This document shows, one piece after another, positions 8,089 to 16,986 of a DNA stretch of 64,000 nt. A program made the translations under genes and the position numbers. A model generated the notes under the pieces. It was given only the letters and a program-made list of their open reading frames with translations. It had not been told where the DNA came from and ran no database searches. Location: positions 1-64,000 of the forward strand of contig CACESU010000004.1 in assembly GCA_902562285.1 (NCBI GenBank), in the 5' to 3' direction. Position 1 is the first letter of the stretch. The number at the start of each line of letters is the position of its first letter. The DNA comes from an uncultured Alphaproteobacteria bacterium (GTDB lineage: Bacteria > Pseudomonadota > Alphaproteobacteria > Rhodobacterales > Rhodobacteraceae).

Positions 8089-9057
8089 ATGAAACATATT
8101 GCAGTTATGACTAGTGGGGGTGATGCCCCTGGAATGAATGCATGTTTGAGAGCAGTGGTTCGAGCAGCCCATAACAATAAGCTTAAAATTTATGGAGTTT
8201 TAAATGGATATGAAGGATTAATAGACAATCAGATTAACAAATTAACACCTAGAGAAGTTGGTAACATAATTCAAAAAGGAGGAAGTATTTTAAAAACCTC
8301 TAGATCCAAACGTTTTTTACAAGAAAAATTTAGAGCTTTAGCAATTAAAAATTTAACAAAAAAAGATATTAACTCTCTTATAGTAATTGGTGGGGAGGGA
8401 TCAATAAAAGGTGCAGCAATGATTGCAAAAGAATCAAATCTTAATGTTTTAGGTTTACCCGCTACAATAGATAGAGATCTTCCTCTAGTTGGTCCTACAA
8501 TTGGATTTGATACCGCCGTAAATACTGCTCTTCAAGCAATAGACAGAATAAGAGATACAGCTTCCACTTCTAATACTGTTCACATAGTTGAGGTTATGGG
8601 TAGGCACTGTGGTTGGATAAGTTTATATGCTGGAATTAGTGGAGGTGCAGAAGCTGTAATTTTAGAAGAATTTGATACAAATATTAAAAAACTTACAAAA
8701 CATATTAAAGATCAAAGAACTTCTGGAAAAACAGGTTGTATATTAATTGTTTCTGAGGGTGCTTATAATGCTCAAGGTGGTGATGGGTTAATAAAAGAAT
8801 TAAATAAGATATCAAATTTTGATTTAAGAATTACTAAATTAGGCCATATACAACGAGGTGGGAATCCTAGTGCAGTAGATAGAGTACTAGCAAGTAGATT
8901 GGGTGCTAGTGCAGTTGATAAATTATTACAAGGTTGTAACAAGTTTGTGGTTGCACAACCTAAGGATAAAATAGAGTTGATACATTTTGATAAGTTGGTA
9001 GCTAAATATCAATCAGATATGAAAGATTATTATGAACTTATTTTTAAGTTAGCATGA
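8089..9057 (+). CDS. pfkA: 6-phosphofructokinase
   Basis: A 322-residue phosphofructokinase that phosphorylates fructose 6-phosphate in glycolysis. The ATG at 8089 is chosen because MKHIAVMTSGGDAPGMN is the canonical N-terminus and AGGAAA lies just upstream; a longer in-frame start at 8035 would overlap the previous gene. Visible elements are TIDRD (126-130) with the catalytic Asp128, MGR (170-172), and GHIQRGGNPSAVDR near the C-terminus. The nucleotide loop reads GGEGS (101-105) where ATP enzymes usually have GGDGS and PPi enzymes GGDDS, so donor preference is uncertain. A second family deviation is Arg129 in TIDRD (usually TIDND). Confidence 0.92.
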   Translation: MKHIAVMTSGGDAPGMNACLRAVVRAAHNNKLKIYGVLNGYEGLIDNQINKLTPREVGNIIQKGGSILKTSRSKRFLQEKFRALAIKNLTKKDINSLIVIGGEGSIKGAAMIAKESNLNVLGLPATIDRDLPLVGPTIGFDTAVNTALQAIDRIRDTASTSNTVHIVEVMGRHCGWISLYAGISGGAEAVILEEFDTNIKKLTKHIKDQRTSGKTGCILIVSEGAYNAQGGDGLIKELNKISNFDLRITKLGHIQRGGNPSAVDRVLASRLGASAVDKLLQGCNKFVVAQPKDKIELIHFDKLVAKYQSDMKDYYELIFKLA

Positions 9058-9085
9058 TATAAATTAGATAGTTTCAAAAATAAAA

Positions 9086-10213
9086 TTATAAGACTCTATC
9101 TATAAACATATCCGCACCAAATAGAGCAATTATAATTGATGCAGGGATTGCTATTAAAATCCGATACCAACTTAATCTATTAAAAAGAGGGATTAATATG
9201 ATTAATGGTGCTAAAGTTATGATTTGTCCAATTTCAATACCAACATTAAAACTTAAGAGATTTAGAAAATAGTCAGTTCCCTCTAATCCTATAAGTTTAA
9301 ACATGCTAGCAAAACCCAAGCCATGAAGTAAACCAAAGCAAAAAATTACTCCAATTCTGCTAATATTCATGCTTTTTCTAAATAAGTTTTCAACGCCAAT
9401 CCAAATAATTGATGCTGCGATTATTGCTTCTACAATTATAGGTGAAATAGTTACGTATCCTAAGCCACCTAATATTAAAGTTATACTATGAGCAATTGTA
9501 AAAGTAGTAACTTGAATCAATAAAGGCTTGAGCTTGTATGAGAAGAAAAACAATCCAAGTACAAATAGTATGTGGTCAAATCCATATGGAATTATATGAA
9601 GTATTCCATTCCATATGCCAGATATTAATAAATTTGGGAAATTAGTTTTTTCTTTTATAATTTCTATTTGATTTGTTTGATTTCCTGGTTTGATCCATTG
9701 TGATTGAGGTTTTTGTGTGTCTGTATCAATATTAGAAAAATTTTTAAAAATTAACGGTCCAAATATTTTTTTTGCACTAAAGGTAATAGGTGTTTCAATA
9801 ATTTGGTTATCAGTTTTAAAATAGATTTTTGTAAAGCGTACTTTTTCAATATCTTTTTCTTCTAATACATCAATTTCTACTACTTTTAAATTTAATGTTT
9901 TTTCAGATGTCTTGATAAAAATAGAATTTGTAATTTGATCCTTTGACTTGAATACCCTTTCTTTTAATATTTCCTCAGATAGTAATCTTAGCTCGTCATA
10001 TATTTTTGAATTTGAAGAATTCTTTGTTTCTTTATGGACACTTGCATCTATGTTTGCCAAAAATGCTTCTGCATTAAATGTTAAAACAATACTAATGTGG
10101 TTCTCAATTTTATTGAATTCTACAACGGCTGGTTTTATTTCATGCGCATATAAATAATTAAAAAAATTCAAAAAAATAAAGGTAATAAAAGTGATAATTT
10201 TTTTATGTATCAT
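9086..10213 (-). CDS. HupE/UreJ family membrane protein
   Basis: A 375-residue membrane protein. After a signal peptide (about residues 1-23, ending LYAHE) comes a soluble domain of about 170 residues. A C-terminal HupE/UreJ-type domain with roughly six membrane helices follows. Its hallmark HIIPYGFDHILFVLGL (about 207-222) carries His and Asp residues typical of this family, and FGLLHGLGFASMF is a second conserved helix. HupE and UreJ are linked to Ni handling for hydrogenase and urease, but neither enzyme is in the window, so a metal-permease role is inferred only. It converges on pfkA with a 28 bp gap. Confidence 0.8.
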   Translation of the reverse strand: MIHKKIITFITFIFLNFFNYLYAHEIKPAVVEFNKIENHISIVLTFNAEAFLANIDASVHKETKNSSNSKIYDELRLLSEEILKERVFKSKDQITNSIFIKTSEKTLNLKVVEIDVLEEKDIEKVRFTKIYFKTDNQIIETPITFSAKKIFGPLIFKNFSNIDTDTQKPQSQWIKPGNQTNQIEIIKEKTNFPNLLISGIWNGILHIIPYGFDHILFVLGLFFFSYKLKPLLIQVTTFTIAHSITLILGGLGYVTISPIIVEAIIAASIIWIGVENLFRKSMNISRIGVIFCFGLLHGLGFASMFKLIGLEGTDYFLNLLSFNVGIEIGQIITLAPLIILIPLFNRLSWYRILIAIPASIIIALFGADMFIDRVL

Positions 10214-10383
10214 TTTAAAAAAAGCAAAAAATAATTCAAACTTACGTTAAGAAATTTGGTAACATTCTTAGTATGTGAAAATTACTATTATCCAATTGGT
10301 AGAATTTTTCAACTTGGATTTATTATTCCTTCAAATATTAATTTCAAACACTAAAATGTAATTAAAAATATTTTAAATCAAAA

Positions 10384-11229
10384 ATGAAAACAGTATCTGT
10401 AGTTATACCTACTTATAATAGAATTAATTTCCTTTTTAGGGCTATCGATTCTATTTTAAAACAGACATACCCTATTCACCAAATCATTGTGGTTGATAAT
10501 AACTCTACAGATAATACTTCTGAAATATTAAGAAATAAATATACTAAAATTGAAATTTTATCTGAGCATAAACAAGGAGTAAGCTCAGCAAGAAACAAAG
10601 GTATAAAGTTTTCTAATAGTGATTGGATAGCATTACTAGATTCTGATGATTCTTGGAAACCAGAAAAAATTGAAAAACAACTCTCTCTTTATGAAAAATC
10701 CAAAAATAAATTAAGAGTAATTCATACTGATGAACTTTGGTATAAAGATAAAGTTTTATTGAATCAGAAAAATAAACACGAAAAGTCAGGTGGTGATATT
10801 TTTGAAAAATGTGTAAGATTATGTTGTATTTCACCAAGTAGTGCATTGATAAGAAGTGATCTTTTTGATGATATTGGATATTTTGATGAATCATTTCCTG
10901 CTTGTGAAGATTATGATTTCTGGTTGCGTGTTACAGCTAGAGAAAAAATTCTATTTCTAGATGAACCACTAACTATAAAATTTGGTGGACATGATGATCA
11001 ACTTTCAAAAAAATATTGGGGTATGGACAGATTTAGAGTTAAAGCTTTAGAGAAATTAATCTTAAATCAGAATTTGAACAATCTGCAAAAAAAAATTGTT
11101 CTTAATTCTCTTATTACCAGATTAGAAATAATAATTAATGGAGCTAAAAAGAGAAATAATCAAAAAATAGAAAAAATCTTTCAGAAAAAAATTAATAAGT
11201 GGAATTTATATAAAATTGAAAATGAATAA
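10384..11229 (+). CDS. family 2 glycosyltransferase
   Basis: A 281-residue GT-A fold glycosyltransferase. VSVVIPTYNR (about 4-13) opens the nucleotide-sugar domain, VVDNNSTDNT follows, and LLDSDDSW gives the D-x-D type metal site. CEDYDFWLRV is the usual acceptor/catalytic segment. The C-terminal 60 residues are Lys/Asn-rich and helical. There are no membrane helices, so it acts in the cytoplasm or at the inner face. Donor and acceptor are unknown. It is the first gene of a tight four-gene run, with a 14 bp gap to the nucleosidase-like gene; that partnership is unusual for a cell-envelope glycosyltransferase. Confidence 0.88.
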   Translation: MKTVSVVIPTYNRINFLFRAIDSILKQTYPIHQIIVVDNNSTDNTSEILRNKYTKIEILSEHKQGVSSARNKGIKFSNSDWIALLDSDDSWKPEKIEKQLSLYEKSKNKLRVIHTDELWYKDKVLLNQKNKHEKSGGDIFEKCVRLCCISPSSALIRSDLFDDIGYFDESFPACEDYDFWLRVTAREKILFLDEPLTIKFGGHDDQLSKKYWGMDRFRVKALEKLILNQNLNNLQKKIVLNSLITRLEIIINGAKKRNNQKIEKIFQKKINKWNLYKIENE

Positions 11230-11243
11230 ACTGAGGCTTTTAA

Positions 11244-12080
11244 ATGAGTAATGGGTGCATATGTTGGGTTATAGCTTTACCATCAGAGGCGAAAACCTTA
11301 ATTGAAGAGTTTAAAATGTTTCCAATCCAAGGAGACACATTATTTCCAGTTTATAAAAACAAAAATGAAGATGAGTGGTTAATAATTACGGGGGTTGGCC
11401 AGTTAAATGCAACTTCAGGAGTTTCATATCTTTATTCTCTATGCCCATATGCAAGAACCTCATTTTGGATAAATTTTGGTATAGCTGGTGCAGGAAAAAA
11501 AGTTGGTAAAATTGGAGATATATTTTTTATAAATGAATTGAGAAATTATGATTATGATAAAGTTCATTATCCATTTATTTTGCCACAACTAAAAATAAAA
11601 AGTGCGATGTTGAGAACATATGATAAACCACAAAATAATTACCAAAATTCTTTTTTATTTGATATGGAAAGCTGGGGTTTTTACAATATTATCCAAAGAA
11701 AAATCACCAGGGAGCTTATTGCTATCATTAAAATCATTTCGGATAATTCAATTAAAACCATATCCTCTATTAGTAAAGATTTTGTAAAAAAATTAGTTAA
11801 AGAAAAAGTTGAATACTTAGTATCTTTAAAAGATATTGGGTATAGTTTATCACGAATAGAAATGGAAAGAAAAAAAGAGCCTTATCTTTTTTCCGATATA
11901 ACAAAAAATATTCATTTTACCTTTTCTCAACGTGAACAATTAAAGAAGTTTTTAATAAGGTGGGATGTTCATTTTCCTAAAAGACCTTTATTTCCTGAAA
12001 TTAAGGATTTAAAAGATGCGAAGTCAGTCTTGGGATATTTGGAGTCTTCTCTTGATAGCCATATATTGAAATGGGAATGA
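11244..12080 (+). CDS. nucleoside phosphorylase/nucleosidase-like protein
   Basis: A 278-residue protein whose first about 150 residues resemble the purine nucleoside phosphorylase/MTA-SAH nucleosidase fold. CWVIALPSEAKTLIEEF (about 7-23) matches the usual A-x-x-x-E-x-x opening, IITGVGQLNATSG is the glycine-rich strand, NFGIAGAG follows, and FDMESWGFY (about 143-151) corresponds to the D-M-E substrate-binding motif. The C-terminal about 125 residues are helical, Lys-rich and not recognisable to me. GAGG at 11233-11236 precedes the ATG. The next gene, SPL-like, starts 3 bp after the stop. A base-releasing or nucleoside-sensing role is inferred. Confidence 0.72.
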   Translation: MSNGCICWVIALPSEAKTLIEEFKMFPIQGDTLFPVYKNKNEDEWLIITGVGQLNATSGVSYLYSLCPYARTSFWINFGIAGAGKKVGKIGDIFFINELRNYDYDKVHYPFILPQLKIKSAMLRTYDKPQNNYQNSFLFDMESWGFYNIIQRKITRELIAIIKIISDNSIKTISSISKDFVKKLVKEKVEYLVSLKDIGYSLSRIEMERKKEPYLFSDITKNIHFTFSQREQLKKFLIRWDVHFPKRPLFPEIKDLKDAKSVLGYLESSLDSHILKWE

Positions 12081-12083
12081 ATT

Positions 12084-13082
12084 TTGATTAACCAAATTTA
12101 CATTGAAAATGAAATTAAAGATCACCCAAGGGTTCAAAGTATATTAAAAAAATTTAAAAGAAAAAAACCAATATATATTGATAAATATGCTTCAGTTTTC
12201 AATAAAAAAAATCAAAATTTTCGTATCCAAAAAAAATATCCGAGTCTAATTTTGTCTCAAAAAAAAGCTGGTTATGTTTTAAAAACACCAGCTGATTTTG
12301 GAATTGGAAATTCTCATAACTTTTATTTCTCACATATGTATAATTGTCTTTATGATTGTGAATACTGTTTTCTTCAAGGAATGTACTCCTCAGCTGACTA
12401 TGTCTTATTTGTTAATTTTGAAGATTTTGAAGAAGAAATAAAAGAAAAAATTAGTTTTCTTAAAAATGAGAAAGTTACTTTTTTTTCCGGTTACGATTGT
12501 GATTCACTAGCATTTGAAAAAATTTCAGGATTTGTAAAATACTTTTTACCTATTTTTAAAAAATTTCCAAATGTCGATATTGAACTAAGAACAAAAAGTA
12601 CTCAAATGGATCCGTTATTTTCTATGGAACCAATTTCAAATTGCGTAGTTGCCTTTAGCTTAATGCCAACTGAAATAGCAAAGAAAGTAGATCATAAAGC
12701 TCCATCAATAGAGAAAAGAATAAATACAATTTCTGAATTGGCCTCAATGGGGTGGAAAATAGGGCTTAGATTTGATCCTTTGATACATGGTGAAAATTGG
12801 AAAATTCTGTATTCTAATTTGTTTGAAAATGTTTTTAAAAACATTGATAGAAAAGTCATACATTCAATTACTCTTGGACCTCTAAGGTTTCCTAAAGATA
12901 TGTTTAAAAAAATAATAAGTATGAATCCACGATCGAAAGTGTTGTCAGATAAATTAGTGCTTAGAGGAAATAAAATTTCATATTCAAATGGTATCGAACA
13001 AGAAATGCAAAGTTTCTGTACTGGATTGTTAAAAGATTATAGTCCAGACACATTATTTTTTAGTTGCAAAGGTAACTTTTAA
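12084..13082 (+). CDS. spore photoproduct lyase-like radical SAM protein
   Basis: A 332-residue radical SAM protein resembling SplB, which reverses spore photoproduct thymine dimers. YNCLYDCEYCFLQG (about 87-99) carries the cluster cysteines Cys88-x3-Cys92-x2-Cys95, the spacing used by SPL. A further Cys139 in SGYDCDSLAFE lies about where SPL keeps its hydrogen-donor Cys. The C-terminal half (residues about 185-285) has GWKIGLRFDPLIHGENW, a typical SPL-family segment. The organism is not expected to sporulate, so the substrate may be another DNA lesion or nucleotide. It uses a TTG start 3 bp after the preceding stop, with weak GGGAA upstream. Confidence 0.82.
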   Translation: MINQIYIENEIKDHPRVQSILKKFKRKKPIYIDKYASVFNKKNQNFRIQKKYPSLILSQKKAGYVLKTPADFGIGNSHNFYFSHMYNCLYDCEYCFLQGMYSSADYVLFVNFEDFEEEIKEKISFLKNEKVTFFSGYDCDSLAFEKISGFVKYFLPIFKKFPNVDIELRTKSTQMDPLFSMEPISNCVVAFSLMPTEIAKKVDHKAPSIEKRINTISELASMGWKIGLRFDPLIHGENWKILYSNLFENVFKNIDRKVIHSITLGPLRFPKDMFKKIISMNPRSKVLSDKLVLRGNKISYSNGIEQEMQSFCTGLLKDYSPDTLFFSCKGNF

Positions 13083-13098
13083 AGTCAAATTATTTAAT

Positions 13099-13806
13099 AT
13101 GGTAAATGTAAAAAAAATTATAGTTACAGGTAGTTCAAGTGGTATTGGAAACTCTATTACAAAAGAACTTATTAAAAAAAAAATAAAAGTAATTGGGATT
13201 TCAAGAAATAATAATAAGAGTTTAATCAAATCTAAATATTTTCAATCAGAAAAAATTGATCTTTCTGAATTAAAAAACATTCCAATAAGCATTGAGAAAA
13301 TTCTTGATGAAAATCAAGATATAGATGGGTTAATATCTTGTGCTGGTGTGGGTTACTTTGGAAATTTAGAGAATTTTTCTGTTGATCAAATTTTAAGTTC
13401 TATTAATATCAACCTTTTATCTCACGTCATTTTAACTAAATATTTAGTTCCTTTTTTTAAAAAGAAGAATAAAGGTAAATTGGTATATATAGGTTCTGAA
13501 TCTGCACTGGATGGTGGAAAGAAAGGAAGTTTATATTCAGCTGCAAAATTTGGTTTAAGAGGTTTTACTCAAAGTATTAGAGCTGAAGTAGCTAGTAGAA
13601 ATATAACTGTTACTCTTATAAATCCAGGCATGGTAAAAACTAATTTTTTTAATAATTTAGATTTTCAGCCAGGTTTAAGTACAAAAAATTCAATTATAGT
13701 ATATGATATTGCGAAAATAGTTATAAGCATTCTTCAAATGGATACCAATACTAGCGTTGATGAAATAGTTATGAATCCTATAATTAAATCTGTAATAAAA
13801 AAATAA
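13099..13806 (+). CDS. short-chain dehydrogenase/reductase
   Basis: A 235-residue classical SDR using NAD(P)H. TGSSSGIG (about 11-18) is the cofactor motif, CAGVG (about 81-85) the N-A-G-like strand, Ser135 in YIGSESALDGG and YSAAKFGLRGF hold the catalytic Ser, Tyr and Lys. NPGMVKTNFF is the usual active-site lid. It ends the four-gene run, 16 bp after the SPL-like gene. The substrate is unknown; its place suggests it reduces or oxidises a small molecule made or released by its neighbours, but it could be independent. Confidence 0.88.
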   Translation: MVNVKKIIVTGSSSGIGNSITKELIKKKIKVIGISRNNNKSLIKSKYFQSEKIDLSELKNIPISIEKILDENQDIDGLISCAGVGYFGNLENFSVDQILSSININLLSHVILTKYLVPFFKKKNKGKLVYIGSESALDGGKKGSLYSAAKFGLRGFTQSIRAEVASRNITVTLINPGMVKTNFFNNLDFQPGLSTKNSIIVYDIAKIVISILQMDTNTSVDEIVMNPIIKSVIKK

Positions 13807-13897
13807 ATTAAATTTTTGTTTATTTTTGCTCAAAACTAGCTTAGATTTTAATACTTATGTGTTTAATTTTTTGAATTAATTATTTGGGGGGATGAAG

Positions 13898-15037
13898 ATG
13901 CTAAAAATTATAAATTTAATTCTATCAATAGGTCTTTTATTAGCTTCATCATTAGTATTTGCTGATGGTCATAAATTGAAAGTTGGTATGATTACTACAT
14001 TATCTGGTGGAGGATCAGGTCTTGGGATAGATGTTAGGGATGGTTTTATGCTTGCTGTAAAAGATAGTAAGGATATAGAGGTAGTTATAGAAGATGACCA
14101 ACGAAAACCTGACATAGCAGTTCAGCTTGCTGACAAAATGATACAATCAGAAAAAGTCGATGTTTTAACTGGTATCATTTGGTCTAATTTAGCAATGGCA
14201 GTAGTTCCTGCAGCTGTTAGTCAAGGAAAATTCTATCTTTCTCCCAATGCTGGGCCATCTGCATTAGCTGGTAAGGGATGTCATGAAAACTATTTTAACG
14301 TTGCTTGGCAAAATGATAATCTTCATGAAGCAGCAGGTGGACACGCAAATTCAGCAGGATTCAAAAATACATTCATTTTAGCACCAAACTATCCAGCAGG
14401 TAAGGACGCATTGACTGGTTTTAAAAGATATTTCAAAGGAAGCCTTGCAGGTGAAATCTATACAAAACTTGGTCAAACTGATTATGCTGTTGAAATTGCT
14501 CAAATAAGAGCTTCAAAAGCGGATAGTGTTTTCTTTTTTCTTCCTGGTGGTATGGGCATAGGTTTTATGAAACAATATGCACAGTCTGGTATAGAAATAC
14601 CAGTAGTAGGGCCTGCTTTTTCTTTTGATCAGGGTATTTTGAAGGCAGTTGGTGAAGCTGCATTAGGAGTTAAGAATACATCTCAGTGGTCCAAGGATTT
14701 GGATAATAAAGCAAACAAAAAATTTGTTTCTGATTTTCAAAATGAATATGGAAGACTTCCATCTTTATATGCTTCGCAAGGTTACGATACTGGTAAGCTT
14801 TTAATGTCTGCAATGGAAAAAGCTAGTGTAAAAGATATGGGATCTTTTAGAGAAGCACTAAGATCAGCTGATTTTGATTCAACAAGAGGTCAATTTAGTT
14901 TTTCAAGTAATCATCATCCTATTCAAGATATTTATGTAAGAGAAGTGATAAAAGAAGGAGATATTTTAACAAACAAAATTGTATCTGTTGGTTTGAAAGA
15001 TCACTCAAATGCCTATGTTAGTCAGTGTTCAATGTAA
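13898..15037 (+). CDS. branched-chain amino acid type ABC transporter substrate-binding protein (LivK-like)
   Basis: A periplasmic binding protein of the Leu/Ile/Val (Peripla_BP_6) family that delivers ligand to the permeases encoded next. A signal peptide ends at VFA-DGH (about residue 22), followed by LKVGMITTLSGGGSGLG. The ATG at 13898 is preferred over the one at 13892 because GGGGGG at 13886-13891 would touch the latter. Family members bind amino acids, urea, amides or aromatic acids, so the ligand cannot be named. It is first of the liv operon; TTGCTC and TTTAAT about 50 bp upstream could be its promoter. Two Cys (HENYF and QCSM regions) may form a disulfide. Confidence 0.9.
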   Translation: MLKIINLILSIGLLLASSLVFADGHKLKVGMITTLSGGGSGLGIDVRDGFMLAVKDSKDIEVVIEDDQRKPDIAVQLADKMIQSEKVDVLTGIIWSNLAMAVVPAAVSQGKFYLSPNAGPSALAGKGCHENYFNVAWQNDNLHEAAGGHANSAGFKNTFILAPNYPAGKDALTGFKRYFKGSLAGEIYTKLGQTDYAVEIAQIRASKADSVFFFLPGGMGIGFMKQYAQSGIEIPVVGPAFSFDQGILKAVGEAALGVKNTSQWSKDLDNKANKKFVSDFQNEYGRLPSLYASQGYDTGKLLMSAMEKASVKDMGSFREALRSADFDSTRGQFSFSSNHHPIQDIYVREVIKEGDILTNKIVSVGLKDHSNAYVSQCSM

Positions 15038-15085
15038 TCTAGTAATTTATTAACAAGATATTAATTTTTTTGAATCTTAATAAAG

Positions 15086-16009
15086 ATGACAGCTGAGTTA
15101 TTAATTGAACAGTTGCTTAATGGTTTACAGTTTGGTTTTATGCTGTTTTTAATGTCAGCAGGTTTAACATTGATCTTTGGAGTTATGGGTCTTATAAATT
15201 TGGCCCATGGCTCTTTTTATATGATTGGTGCTTTTTCAGCAGCAGCAACCTTTGCTTTTTTTAATTCTTTTTGGCTAAGTTTATTCGCCTCTTTTTCTTC
15301 TGCAGCTGTTGTTGGTGTAATAGTTGAAAAAACTATAATAAGAAAACTTTATAACAGAGATCATCTGGACCAAGTTTTAGTGACATTTGCACTCATTTTA
15401 TTTTTTTCTGAATTAATAAGATGGATTTTTGGAGCCTTCCCCCTATATCTTGACGTACCCAAAATTTTAAATGGCTCGATTGAAATATTTGATGGTATTT
15501 ATTATTCAAAATATCGTCTTTTTATTATTTTTGTTGGGTTGATAATAGCTACTTTTTTATTTTTCCTTATAGGAAAAACTAATTTAGGTATTCAAATTAG
15601 AGCTGGGCAATATGACCGTGAAATGATTTCTGCTTTAGGAGTGAATATTTCAAAGCTTTATACATTACTTTTTGGTATTGGGGCAGCCTTGGCTGGTCTA
15701 GCAGGTGCATTGATAGGTACAATCCAATCCGTCGAAGTTGGTATGGGAGAACCTATTCTTATACTTGCTTTCGTTATAATAGTCATAGGTGGAATAGGAT
15801 CAATAAAAGGTGCTCTTATCGCTTCATTATTAGTTGGTTTAGTGGATACACTAGGAAGATTTTTAATTCCTTGGGTGCTTCAGACTATTACCAATCCTTC
15901 AGATGCTATGTCTATAGGATCTGCAATTGGTTCAATGCTTATTTATATTTTAATGGCCATTATACTAATTTTAAGGCCTACAGGATTATATGGAAAAATA
16001 CTTTCATGA
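15086..16009 (+). CDS. branched-chain amino acid type ABC permease (LivH-like)
   Basis: A 307-residue inner-membrane permease with about eight hydrophobic helices. LTLIFGVMGLINLAHGSFYM (about 27-46) is the LivH hallmark, and IGGIGSIKGALIASLLVG (near 234-251) is the cytoplasmic coupling loop that touches the ATPase. It pairs with the LivM-like protein to form the channel. The gene overlaps livM by four bases (ATGA), so they are translationally coupled. Confidence 0.92.
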   Translation: MTAELLIEQLLNGLQFGFMLFLMSAGLTLIFGVMGLINLAHGSFYMIGAFSAAATFAFFNSFWLSLFASFSSAAVVGVIVEKTIIRKLYNRDHLDQVLVTFALILFFSELIRWIFGAFPLYLDVPKILNGSIEIFDGIYYSKYRLFIIFVGLIIATFLFFLIGKTNLGIQIRAGQYDREMISALGVNISKLYTLLFGIGAALAGLAGALIGTIQSVEVGMGEPILILAFVIIVIGGIGSIKGALIASLLVGLVDTLGRFLIPWVLQTITNPSDAMSIGSAIGSMLIYILMAIILILRPTGLYGKILS

Positions 16010-16986
16010 TCTCAGAAAAAAATATAAGTTATATTTCTTTAATTAGTCTTCTTTTAATAGCTATATTCGCGGAATATTTCAATGAACCCTATTTAATTAC
16101 ATTACTTTCAAGGATAATAATTTTTTCAATTGCTGCAATTGGATTAAATCTTGTACTAGGATTTGGGAATTTAATATCTTTTGGACATGCAGCATTTTTT
16201 GGTCTCGGAGGTTACATATCAGGTATTTTAGCTATTCATGCTTTTAATTCTGAATTATTAATTTCCTGGCCTTTCCTATTTAGTGGGAGTAATAATTCAT
16301 TAATTATATGGTTATTTACAATCCTCTTTTGTTCACTGCTAGCTTTACTGCTTGGAGCTTTATGTCTAAGAACTTCAGGCGTATATTTTATTATGATTAC
16401 TTTAGCATTTGCACAAATGCTATATTATTTTGCAATTAGTTGGCCATCATATGGTGGTGAGGATGGATTTTCTATTTATGTTCGTTCAACACTATTTGGT
16501 ATAAATACTATGCAGGGATTAAATTTCTTTTTAATTTGTTTTTTTTGGTTATTAATTATCTTATTTACTATAAACAAGGTTGTAAAATCTCCGTTTGGTT
16601 TGGCTCTAAGAGCTACTAGGTTTAATTTAACAAGAGTCAAATCTGTAGGTATAAACCCTTTTAAAATTCAATTGATAGCTTTTGTTTTATCTGGAGCTAT
16701 AACTGGTATCGCTGGATCTCTATATGTAGATTTAAATCGTTTTGTTAGTCCTTCTTTATTAAGTTGGCAAATGTCTGGAGAGTTTATTGTATTCATATTA
16801 ATTGGTGGTTTAGGACGCATTTATGGACCCTTAATTGGAGCTGCTTTTTTTGTTACTTTTGAACAATTTTTCGGTTCTTACACAGAGCATTGGCAGATAT
16901 TTCTAGGTATTATAATTATATCAACAGTCTTATTTGCTAAAGGTGGAATTATAGGGTTTATTTTGGAATATCGAAAAAATGAATAA
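16006..16986 (+). CDS. branched-chain amino acid type ABC permease (LivM-like)
   Basis: A 326-residue permease partner of the LivH-like protein. Start at 16006 is chosen because it gives the ATGA overlap and begins MISEKNISYI; the frame is open further left but inside livH. GLNLVLGFGNLISFGHAAFF is the LivM signature, and IGGLGRIYGPLIGAAFF near the C-terminus is the coupling region. About nine membrane helices are visible. It overlaps the following ATPase gene by eight bases. Confidence 0.92.
   Translation: MISEKNISYISLISLLLIAIFAEYFNEPYLITLLSRIIIFSIAAIGLNLVLGFGNLISFGHAAFFGLGGYISGILAIHAFNSELLISWPFLFSGSNNSLIIWLFTILFCSLLALLLGALCLRTSGVYFIMITLAFAQMLYYFAISWPSYGGEDGFSIYVRSTLFGINTMQGLNFFLICFFWLLIILFTINKVVKSPFGLALRATRFNLTRVKSVGINPFKIQLIAFVLSGAITGIAGSLYVDLNRFVSPSLLSWQMSGEFIVFILIGGLGRIYGPLIGAAFFVTFEQFFGSYTEHWQIFLGIIIISTVLFAKGGIIGFILEYRKNE

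Noticed and set aside
15871-16005. Longer N-terminus for the LivM-like permease
   Set aside because: It would lie inside the LivH-like gene; the ATGA overlap at 16006 is the usual arrangement.
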